A stretch of 9,052 nucleotides of DNA. Origin: Thiohalobacter sp. (GTDB lineage Bacteria; Pseudomonadota; Gammaproteobacteria; DSM-19610). Shown piece after piece: positions 1 to 5,315 of the stretch. The DNA lies in contig JALWRY010000044.1 in assembly GCA_027080445.1 (NCBI GenBank), positions 1 through 9,052 of the forward strand, read 5' to 3'. A program made the translations under genes and the position numbers. Position 1 is the stretch's first letter. Every line of letters starts with the position of its first letter. The notes below the pieces were generated by a model that did not search any database, had not been told where the DNA came from, and saw only the letters and a list, made by a program, of their open reading frames with translations.

Positions 1-45
1 TTCGATGCCCTCGGGCAGTAACCAGCGATTGTTGTTTTTAATCAC
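1..45 (-). CDS. hisZ: HisZ, ATP phosphoribosyltransferase regulatory subunit (N-terminal fragment, 3' end outside window)
   Basis: Only 15 codons are visible, reading MIKNNNRWLLPEGIE from a GTG at 45-43. The RWLLPEGIE stretch resembles the N-terminus of HisZ proteins, which usually open with a short variable leader followed by RWLLPdGIEE. HisZ is a class II HisRS-like paralogue without aminoacylation activity. It pairs with the short form of HisG to give active ATP phosphoribosyltransferase, the first step of histidine synthesis. The start lies 12 bases after the DUF2065 stop, and an AGGA overlapping that TAG stop could be the ribosome site, with a rather long 10-base spacer. A hisZ-purA order after hflC and DUF2065 is known in Pseudomonas-type genomes, which supports the call. 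The match rests on about nine residues, so the assignment is probable, not certain. Confidence 0.72.
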   Translation of the reverse strand, partial: MIKNNNRWLLPEGIE

Positions 46-57
46 GTCGGTATCGTC

Positions 58-243
58 CTAGCGAACCCAGTACAGTAAAGCCACACCGGCCAGCATACTC
101 ACCAGCCCGGCAATGCGCAGGCTGTGGTCGTCCATCTGCGCCAGGGTAGCCATCATACGCTTCACGGCGCCCGGGTTGATGAACGGCGCAATGCCCTCGA
201 TGACCATCAGCAACGCCAGCGCCGCCCACAGATCACTCCACAT
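58..243 (-). CDS. DUF2065 family small inner-membrane protein (YjeT-like)
   Basis: This is a 61-residue protein starting MWSDLWAALALLMVIEG. It has two hydrophobic segments at about residues 3-20 and 43-60, joined by a polar, basic loop (NPGAVKRMMATLAQMDDHSLR). Length, two-helix layout, the early LALxxVxEG-like stretch and the position after hflC all match the DUF2065/YjeT family. Its function is not established; location next to hflKC suggests a membrane role but does not prove one. I chose the ATG at 243 because a GGAG lies six bases upstream and homologues begin near this residue. A TTG four codons further upstream lies inside that ribosome site and is unlikely. A strong hairpin with T8 and a -10 hexamer sit immediately upstream, so expression may be separate from hflKC. 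hisZ follows closely and is probably co-transcribed. Confidence 0.88.
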   Translation of the reverse strand: MWSDLWAALALLMVIEGIAPFINPGAVKRMMATLAQMDDHSLRIAGLVSMLAGVALLYWVR

Positions 244-253
244 CGCACACTCC

Positions 254-288
254 AAAAAAAAGCCGGACGATAGACTATCGTCCGGGCT
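254..288 (-). terminator. Rho-independent terminator-like hairpin with T8 tract before DUF2065
   Basis: On the minus strand GGACGATAG and CTATCGTCC pair perfectly around one central base (265-283). Two further C-G pairs extend the stem, then a bulged base, then G-C and A-T. Eight T residues follow directly (261-254). This is a textbook intrinsic terminator shape. It most simply ends the hfl transcript about 190 bases after hflC. It ends only a few bases before the DUF2065 ribosome site, so it could also act as a leader hairpin or attenuator for DUF2065-hisZ. Confidence 0.8.
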
Positions 289-292
289 CTGT

Positions 293-298
293 ATTATA
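293..298 (-). promoter_or_regulatory. Candidate -10 element (TATAAT) for DUF2065-hisZ
   Basis: A perfect TATAAT lies on the minus strand, 50 bases before the DUF2065 ATG. No convincing -35 hexamer exists at 16-18 bases upstream, where the sequence is GC-rich (around GGCTCC), and there is no TGn extended -10. If used, transcription would start at about 286-288, that is, at the base of the hairpin at 254-288. It could be an activator-dependent promoter or chance. Confidence 0.4.
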
Positions 299-312
299 CG
301 TCATCCGCCGGC

Positions 313-478
313 CAGGAGCCTGTCGGACCTGGGAACAATCTACTGCGCTGATGGGAGAGCGGCCCAAATCTCCGCAATTTTTCGTTGCGTAGAATAACTA
401 TGCGCCTCAAAATTGCGAAAATTTGTGCTCGCTCTCCCAACATGCTCGCTACGATTGCCCAGGCCCGACAGGCTCCTG
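313..478. repeat. 166-bp imperfect palindrome, probable MITE or large intergenic repeat
   Basis: The ends are 21-base inverted repeats beginning CAGGAGCCTGTCGG (313-333 and 458-478) with one mismatch. Inside, paired blocks continue: CAATC/GATTG (two unpaired bases before it), TGGGAGAGC/GCTCTCCCA (352-360 and 431-439), CGCAATTTT/AAAATTGCG (373-381 and 409-417), and GCGTAG/CTATGC (387-392 and 398-403, one G-T). All share a centre near 395, so the whole segment can fold into one long hairpin. It has no open reading frame of its own that looks real. It starts two bases after the hflC stop codon. No clear target-site duplication is visible. It looks like a non-autonomous transposon or its relic, but I cannot assign a family. 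Confidence 0.8.
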
Positions 479-480
479 CG

Positions 481-1347
481 TTATTTCTTTGCCTTGCCGA
501 AATAACGGAAGAAATCGCTGTCCGGGCTGAGCAACATCATATCGCCGCTGCCGCCGAGACTTTCACGATAGGCCTCCAGACTGCGATAGAAGCTGTAGAA
601 CTCCTTGTCCCGGCCGTAGGCCTTTGCGTAAACATCCGCCGCTGTGGCATCACCCTCGCCGCGCACTTTCTCGGCATCCCGGTAGGCTTCGGCAATAATC
701 ACCTGACGTTTGCGGTCGGCATCGGCCTTGATTCTCTCCGCCGCCTCAAAACCCTGCGACCGGAATTCCTTGGCGACGCGTGCCCGTTCCGCTTTCATGC
801 GGCGATACACCGAGTTGCTGACCTCGGCCGGCAGGTCAATACGCTTGATGCGCACATCTTCTATCTCGATACCGATTTCCTGCGCCTGTACATTCGACTC
901 CGCCGTCAGTGCGCGCATGATCTCATCGCGCTCGCCGGACACCACCTCGTTGATGGTGCGCTTGCTGAACTGCCCACGCATGCCATCCTTGATGATCTGT
1001 TCCAGCCGCAGTCGTGCATGGCGTTCATCACCGGACACGGCCGTGTAGTAGCGCGTGACATCCGCCACCCGCCACATCACGAAGGAATCAACGATCAGGT
1101 TTTTCTTTTCCGCCGTCAGAAAACGTTCCGGCTCGACATCCAGCGTCAGGAGACGCGAATCAAACTTGCGCACATTGTTGATGAACGGCATTTTAAAATG
1201 CACGCCGGGCTTGAAATCCGCCTCGGTGATTTCACCCAGCCGGAACATGATGGCCTTCTGCCACTGGCTGACGGTAAACACCGACTGGCTGCCAATCACC
1301 AGTATCACCAGTAGCAGCGCCAGGACAAAACCTTTCCTGTTAGCCAT
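481..1347 (-). CDS. hflC: HflC, SPFH-domain membrane protein, FtsH modulator
   Basis: HflC and HflK form a large membrane complex that encloses the AAA+ protease FtsH and modulates its attack on membrane proteins. The 288-residue product starts MANRKGFVLALLLVILVIG, with one membrane helix at about residues 6-24. An SPFH/band-7 domain follows (about 22-190), with the family pattern FRLGEI, FKPGVHFKMPF and the long helical part rich in Ala, Glu, Lys and Arg (about 185-245). The C-terminal LLSPDSDFFRYF closely matches the end of E. coli HflC. Length is slightly below the E. coli protein (334), mainly because the helical region is shorter. The ATG overlaps the hflK stop by one base (TAATG), which implies translational coupling and stoichiometric production. 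The stop is followed after two bases by the palindromic repeat. Confidence 0.97.
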   Translation of the reverse strand: MANRKGFVLALLLVILVIGSQSVFTVSQWQKAIMFRLGEITEADFKPGVHFKMPFINNVRKFDSRLLTLDVEPERFLTAEKKNLIVDSFVMWRVADVTRYYTAVSGDERHARLRLEQIIKDGMRGQFSKRTINEVVSGERDEIMRALTAESNVQAQEIGIEIEDVRIKRIDLPAEVSNSVYRRMKAERARVAKEFRSQGFEAAERIKADADRKRQVIIAEAYRDAEKVRGEGDATAADVYAKAYGRDKEFYSFYRSLEAYRESLGGSGDMMLLSPDSDFFRYFGKAKK

Positions 1348-2537
1348 TAGCGTGTCCCCCTGGTGCGTCGCGCCGGTCGCGGTGCCGGCGACTTGTCCGT
1401 CAGCGTCCCCGTCAGCGCGTCACTGACATTCGTTCCGGTGATACGTTTGGCAGTATTTTGCTTCATCAGCTGATCCAGCGGGAGATACATCAGGTTATTG
1501 GCATTGTCACTGTCCACAATGACCTTGTTGGTTCGCGACAATACCGTTTCCATGGTCTCCAGGTACAAGCGCTGGCGCGTGACTTCCGGCGCCTTCTTGT
1601 ATTCCTTGAGCAAGGCAGTAAAGCGACTGGCGTCACCCTGTGCCTTGGCAATCAGCGATTCCTTGTAGGCCTGAGCTTCCTGTGTCAGGCGAGCCGCCCG
1701 ACCACGCGCTTTGGGAATGACCTCATTGGCATAGGCTTCAGCCTCGTTCTTCAGGCGTTCCTTGTCCTCACGCGCCTTGATCGCATCGGAAAAAGCACCC
1801 TGCACTTCTTCCGGCGGCTGGGCATCCTGCAGGTTGACATCAGAGACCAGTAAACCGCTGTCATACTTGTCCAGCGTCGCCTGCATGGATTTCTCAACAC
1901 GACTGACCACCTCGGCGCGGCCTTCTTTCAGCACAAAGTCCATCTGGCTCTTGCCGATGACTTCGCGCACAGCGCTTTCCGCCACCTGTTTCAGTACCGC
2001 CTCGGGCTGACGCACATCGAACAGGTATTTGCCCGGATCACTGATCTGGTACTGAACGGCCAGTTTGACGTTAACGATATTTTCATCCTGGGTGAGCATC
2101 AGCGCTTCGCGTTCAACCGTCAGGCCTGCCTGACCGCCGGTGCCGGAACGATAGCCGATTTCAACAAAACGGCGCTGCTCGACGTTGACGATTTCGACCT
2201 GCTCTATGGGATAAGGGATATGCCAGTGCGGGCCGGGCATGGTCGCCTCGGTATAGGCGCCGAAACGCATGACCACACCCCGGGTACCCGCATCGACAAT
2301 GTAGATACCGGAAAACAGCCACACGATGAAAACAATACCGGCAATCAGCCCGAATCCTCCCGCCAGGCCCTTGCCCGATGGACCGCCGCCCGAGCCGCCA
2401 CGCCGGCCGCCGCCAAACAGGCTGCCGAGCTTGTCCTGCATTTTCCTGACAACTTCATCGAGATCCGGGGGGCCCTGGTCGTTACGACCACCCCACGGAT
2501 CCTTGTTATTACCGCCTCCCGGTTCATTCCAGGCCAT
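1347..2537 (-). CDS. hflK: HflK, SPFH-domain membrane protein, FtsH modulator
   Basis: This is the partner of HflC in the HflKC-FtsH complex, with most of its mass in the periplasm. The 396-residue protein opens with MAWNEPGGGNNKDPWGG, and a Gly-rich cytoplasmic tail runs to about residue 60, containing PPDLDEVVRKMQDKLGSLFGG, a hallmark of HflK. One membrane helix lies at about 60-82, followed by the SPFH domain beginning IVDAGTRGVVMRFG and a helical region (about 250-310). The tail contains NLMYLPLDQL, typical of the family, and ends in an Arg- and Pro-rich stretch. The ATG at 2537 has GGAG six bases upstream. The 54-base gap after hflX shows no hairpin, so hflX-hflK-hflC are likely one transcript. 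The last base of its TAA stop is shared with the hflC ATG. Confidence 0.97.
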   Translation of the reverse strand: MAWNEPGGGNNKDPWGGRNDQGPPDLDEVVRKMQDKLGSLFGGGRRGGSGGGPSGKGLAGGFGLIAGIVFIVWLFSGIYIVDAGTRGVVMRFGAYTEATMPGPHWHIPYPIEQVEIVNVEQRRFVEIGYRSGTGGQAGLTVEREALMLTQDENIVNVKLAVQYQISDPGKYLFDVRQPEAVLKQVAESAVREVIGKSQMDFVLKEGRAEVVSRVEKSMQATLDKYDSGLLVSDVNLQDAQPPEEVQGAFSDAIKAREDKERLKNEAEAYANEVIPKARGRAARLTQEAQAYKESLIAKAQGDASRFTALLKEYKKAPEVTRQRLYLETMETVLSRTNKVIVDSDNANNLMYLPLDQLMKQNTAKRITGTNVSDALTGTLTDKSPAPRPARRTRGTR

Positions 2538-2591
2538 GTATGACTCCGTTATGCAAAAAATGCTGAATTTTGGTGCTCGAAACAGGGGATT

Positions 2592-3926
2592 CTAGGGAGC
2601 TTGCGCCGCGCCCGCAACATTGAAAACCTCCCGGTCCGTGTGGAGCGTAACTTCCAGCCCCTCACGACGGTACAAATCGTCCAGTTCCCTGCGACTGATG
2701 CTCACCTCCAGCCACCAACCACCGGCCGGATCCGGTTGTTCAGTCAACACCTCGCCGGTTCGGTAGATCGAAGCACGCAGGCGCCCGGCCCCGGGTGACA
2801 AATGTAACCAGCCACGCACCTGGTCGGGCATAAAAACTTCGCACAAGGCGCTCTCCAGCAGGTCCAGACCTTCACCGCTGGCTGCCGAACACCAGACCCG
2901 GGTAACCTTGCCATTGGTATCACGCAACAAGCGGGCAGGTTCACCGCTCAGGTCAATCTTGTTGTAGACCATCAATTGCGGCACCTCGCTGGCGCCAATG
3001 TCCGCCAACACTTCATTGACCTGTTCAATACGCGTCTGGCGCTCGGGATCGTGGGCATCCACCACGTGTAGCAACAGATCGGCTTCCAGTGTCTCCTCCA
3101 GCGTGGAGCGGAATGCCGCCACCAGGTCGTGTGGCAGCTTGCGCACGAAGCCCACCGTGTCGGCCAGCACCACCGGCCCGAACCCGGGCAGGTCGAAGCG
3201 TCGCAGGGTGGGGTCGAGTGTGGCGAACAGCTGGTCGGCCGCGTACACATCCGCCGCGCACAGCCGGTTAAACAGGGTGGATTTGCCGGCATTGGTATAG
3301 CCCACCAGCGATACGGTGGGGACCTCCGCTCGGTTGCGCGCGCGGCGCCCCTGGGCGCGTTGGCTGCGCACCTTCTCCAGGCGCTTGTTAATTTGCTTGA
3401 TACGATTTCCCAGCAAACGGCGATCGGTTTCGAGCTGGGTTTCACCCGGGCCGCGCAGACCGATACCGCCCTTCTGACGTTCAAGGTGAGTCCAGCCACG
3501 GATCAGGCGGGTGGAAAGATGACGCAGCTGCGCCAGTTCCACCTGCAACTTGCCCTCGAAGGAGCGGGCGCGCTGGGCGAAAATATCCAGGATAAGACCG
3601 GTACGGTCCAGCACGCGGGCACTGAATAATTTTTCCAGGTTGCGTTCCTGGCTCGGCGACAGTTCATGGTTGAAAATGACCAGCTCGGCCGCTTCAGCCA
3701 TCAGCAGTTCATGTATCGACTCGGCCTTGCCGGAACCCACATAAAATCGTGAGTCCGGTGCATTACGGCTGGCCGTGACGGTGCCAACCGGCTCCGCACC
3801 GGCGGAACGCACCAGGTCAGTAAACTCCAGTAGATCTTCCGGCTCGGATTCGCCAGGAAAATCGACATGAACGAGAATCGCCCGTTCACCGCTATCGGGA
3901 CGTTCAAACATGGGAAAATTCGACAC
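2592..3926 (-). CDS. hflX: HflX, ribosome-associated GTPase
   Basis: HflX is a GTPase of the Obg-HflX group that binds the 50S subunit and splits stalled or stress-damaged 70S ribosomes. Numbering from the GTG, the N-terminal HflX domain covers about 7-200, with the signature GKLQVELAQLRHL (125-137) and GGIGLRGPGETQLETDRR (153-170). The G domain shows G1 GYTNAGKS (209-216), TLDPT (236-240), G3 DTVGF (256-260), G4 NKID (322-325) and G5 CSAAS (346-350). A C-terminal domain of about 75 residues completes it; 444 residues is normal. The start is uncertain. GTG at 3926 has a GGGAG only three bases upstream. ATG at 3911 (MFERPDSGERA) fits the family N-terminus best but has no ribosome site. The start region lies within an RNA hairpin. 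Confidence 0.97.
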   Translation of the reverse strand: MSNFPMFERPDSGERAILVHVDFPGESEPEDLLEFTDLVRSAGAEPVGTVTASRNAPDSRFYVGSGKAESIHELLMAEAAELVIFNHELSPSQERNLEKLFSARVLDRTGLILDIFAQRARSFEGKLQVELAQLRHLSTRLIRGWTHLERQKGGIGLRGPGETQLETDRRLLGNRIKQINKRLEKVRSQRAQGRRARNRAEVPTVSLVGYTNAGKSTLFNRLCAADVYAADQLFATLDPTLRRFDLPGFGPVVLADTVGFVRKLPHDLVAAFRSTLEETLEADLLLHVVDAHDPERQTRIEQVNEVLADIGASEVPQLMVYNKIDLSGEPARLLRDTNGKVTRVWCSAASGEGLDLLESALCEVFMPDQVRGWLHLSPGAGRLRASIYRTGEVLTEQPDPAGGWWLEVSISRRELDDLYRREGLEVTLHTDREVFNVAGAAQAP

Positions 3927-3951
3927 CGGCTCCCGTCACTGCGGGACCCGG
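3926..3951 (-). promoter_or_regulatory. hflX: Hairpin in the hfq-hflX gap covering the hflX ribosome-binding site
   Basis: On the minus strand CCGGGTCCCG (3951-3942) pairs with CGGGAGCCGG (3935-3926) around a six-base loop; nine of ten pairs are complementary, with one central G-G mismatch. The 3' arm contains the only GGGAG upstream of hflX and the first base of the GTG. A flanking CGACA/TGTCG pair (3962-3966 with 3921-3925) could close an outer stem. No T tract follows directly, so a role in translation or mRNA processing is more likely than termination. This is inference from base pairing alone. Confidence 0.6.
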
Positions 3952-3973
3952 CATCGTGGATTGTCGGCAGGAA

Positions 3974-4228
3974 TCAGCTATTACCAGCGTCGGAATTATG
4001 GTTATCATCACCACTCGCCAGGCGCACATTACGCGCCGGCACAACCGTCGAAATGGCATGCTTGTATACCATCTGACTGACGCTGTTCTTGAGCAACACC
4101 ACAAACTGATCGAAAGATTCAATCTGGCCTTGTAACTTAATACCATTCACAAGATAAATGGCAACGGGAATACGCTCCTTGCGGAGTGCATTCAGGAAAG
4201 GTTCTTGCAGCGACTGCCCTCGGGCCAT
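3974..4228 (-). CDS. hfq: Hfq, RNA chaperone (Sm-like)
   Basis: Hfq is a hexameric Sm-like protein that matches small RNAs to mRNAs. The 84-residue product starts MARGQSLQEPFLNALRKERI. It shows the Sm1 segment (IPVAIYLVNGIKLQGQIESFD, about 20-40), Q8, F39/F42-type proximal-face residues in ESFDQFVVLL, and the Sm2 motif YKHAIST (55-61) with the invariant YKHA. The arginine-bearing N-terminal helix typical of the rim site (ALRKER) is present. The C-terminal tail is short and acidic or Asn-rich (DDNHNSD), which is usual outside the enterics. The ATG at 4228 is preceded by AAGGAG with a seven-base spacer. The reading frame stays open further upstream, but that part does not resemble Hfq. It lies between miaA and hflX as in E. 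coli. Confidence 0.98.
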   Translation of the reverse strand: MARGQSLQEPFLNALRKERIPVAIYLVNGIKLQGQIESFDQFVVLLKNSVSQMVYKHAISTVVPARNVRLASGDDNHNSDAGNS

Positions 4229-4231
4229 GTC

Positions 4232-4246
4232 ATTTCTCCTTCTTTT
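4232..4246 (-). promoter_or_regulatory. hfq: (ARN)5 A-rich tract overlapping the hfq Shine-Dalgarno
   Basis: On the minus strand AAAAGAAGGAGAAAT splits into five consecutive A-R-N triplets (AAA AGA AGG AGA AAT) and contains the AAGGAG ribosome site, ending three bases before the ATG. ARN repeats are the known ligand of the distal face of Gram-negative Hfq, and E. coli Hfq represses its own translation by binding its mRNA leader. A similar autoregulatory site here is plausible, although purine-rich ribosome sites can look like this by chance. Confidence 0.5.
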
Positions 4247-4304
4247 CGTAACGTGTACCTGTGCGATCTCCAGCCGGGCGATCAAATGCCCACGGTGACA
4301 CGGA

Positions 4305-4332
4305 TTTATAGTGCCACATCCCGTGTGGTTAA
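4305..4332 (-). promoter_or_regulatory. hfq: Candidate sigma-70 promoter for hfq
   Basis: On the minus strand TTAACC (4332-4327, four of six to TTGACA) is separated by 16 bases from TATAAA (4310-4305, five of six to TATAAT). A start near 4298 would give a leader of about 70 bases. A small dyad CCACA/TGTGG lies in the spacer region. The 137-bp miaA-hfq gap has no other evident feature and no strong terminator. E. coli hfq also has promoters close upstream, though inside miaA. Confidence 0.5.
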
Positions 4333-4365
4333 ACATTTTTCCCTACGGGCAAAACTATAGCACAT

Positions 4366-5307
4366 TCAATTGCCTGCTGTGCCAGCACGATCAATGATCG
4401 CGCGGACCTGTGCAGCCCCACTCCTGTTGGACGGATCTATCCAGCAGGTATTCCCTTCACTGCGCAGCCAGGTCAGTTGCCGCTTGGCATACTGCCGGGT
4501 CGCAATAATGGCCCGTTCGACCCATTCCTGCGCGGATAGTTTCCCGTCCAGGTACGCCCAGGCCTGGCGATAGCCGACCGCGCGCATCGACGGTGTGTCG
4601 GGATCAAGGTCGCCGCGCGCACGCAGGGCGCGCACTTCATCGAGGAAACCCTGCTCCAGCATGAGGCTGAACCGTAGCCGGATACGTTCGTGCAAAACCG
4701 CGCGATCTTCCGGAGCCAGGACAATTTTCACGAAATTCAGTGGCGCGGCGGTTTCCCCGGAACGCTCGAACCACTCGGTCATGGGGGTGCCGGTGAGTTC
4801 GTAGACCTCCAGTGCGCGCTGGATGCGTTGTGGATCGTTGGGGTGGATGCGCGCAGCCGCCACCGGATCGACCCGGGACAGGCGTTCGTGCATCGCCGCC
4901 CAGCCCTGCGCCTGCGCCTCGGCTTCGAGCCTGGCGCGCACCACCGGGTCGGCCGAGGGCAGCTCGGACAGACCCCGTTCCAGCGCACGGAAGTACAGCA
5001 TGGTGCCGCCCACCAGCAAGGGCGTACGACCGGCGGCGTGGATGGATGCAATCTCCCGCAGGGCATCGTCACGAAACTCCGCTGCCGAATAAGGCTGTGC
5101 GGGGTCACGGATATCGATCAGCCGGTGCGGCGCGATGCGCAGGGTGTCCGCATCCGGTTTGGCCGTGCCGATGTCCATGCCGCGGTACACCAGCGCTGAA
5201 TCGACACTGATGATGTCCATCGGCAGCTGCTGGACCAGTTCGACCGCCACACCGGTCTTGCCGGACGCGGTCGGCCCCATCAGACAAATGACCGGCGGCT
5301 GTGTCAC
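4366..5307 (-). CDS. miaA: MiaA, tRNA dimethylallyltransferase
   Basis: MiaA transfers the dimethylallyl group from DMAPP to N6 of A37 in tRNAs that read UNN codons, giving i6A, the precursor of ms2i6A. The 313-residue protein has the P-loop GPTASGKT (11-18), DSALVYRGMDIGTAKP (36-51) with the catalytic Asp36, and LVGGTMLYFRAL (98-109). HPNDPQRIQRALEVYELTG (155-173), SMRAVGYRQ (240-248) and ATRQYAKRQLTWLR (269-282) follow, all standard MiaA landmarks. Length is normal. The start is a GTG at 5307; no ATG lies before the P-loop except the Met ten residues in, which would remove the first strand. An AGGA overlapping the mutL TAG lies six bases before the GTG. With an 8-bp gap to mutL, translation is likely coupled. 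Confidence 0.97.
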   Translation of the reverse strand: MTQPPVICLMGPTASGKTGVAVELVQQLPMDIISVDSALVYRGMDIGTAKPDADTLRIAPHRLIDIRDPAQPYSAAEFRDDALREIASIHAAGRTPLLVGGTMLYFRALERGLSELPSADPVVRARLEAEAQAQGWAAMHERLSRVDPVAAARIHPNDPQRIQRALEVYELTGTPMTEWFERSGETAAPLNFVKIVLAPEDRAVLHERIRLRFSLMLEQGFLDEVRALRARGDLDPDTPSMRAVGYRQAWAYLDGKLSAQEWVERAIIATRQYAKRQLTWLRSEGNTCWIDPSNRSGAAQVRAIIDRAGTAGN

Positions 5308-5315
5308 CGGTCGTC

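Noticed and set aside
244..255. TTG start four codons upstream for DUF2065
   Set aside because: It would place the start inside the GGAG ribosome site, and homologues begin near the ATG at 243.
385..1314. 309-codon plus-strand open frame opposite hflC
   Set aside because: It is antisense to a clear hflC gene, its translation resembles no family, and it arises from codon bias on the opposite strand. Its start lies inside the palindromic repeat.
4300..4316. TGGCAC resembling a sigma-54 -24 element upstream of hfq
   Set aside because: No TTGC-type -12 element follows at the required spacing; the same region fits a sigma-70 -10 better.
4229..4336. N-terminal extension of hfq to an upstream ATG at 4336
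   Set aside because: The extra residues do not look like Hfq, the ATG at 4228 has an ideal AAGGAG, and MARGQSLQEPFLN is the standard Hfq N-terminus.
4690..5199. 169-codon plus-strand frame opposite miaA
   Set aside because: It is fully antisense to miaA, with no family resemblance and no ribosome site of note; a shadow frame.
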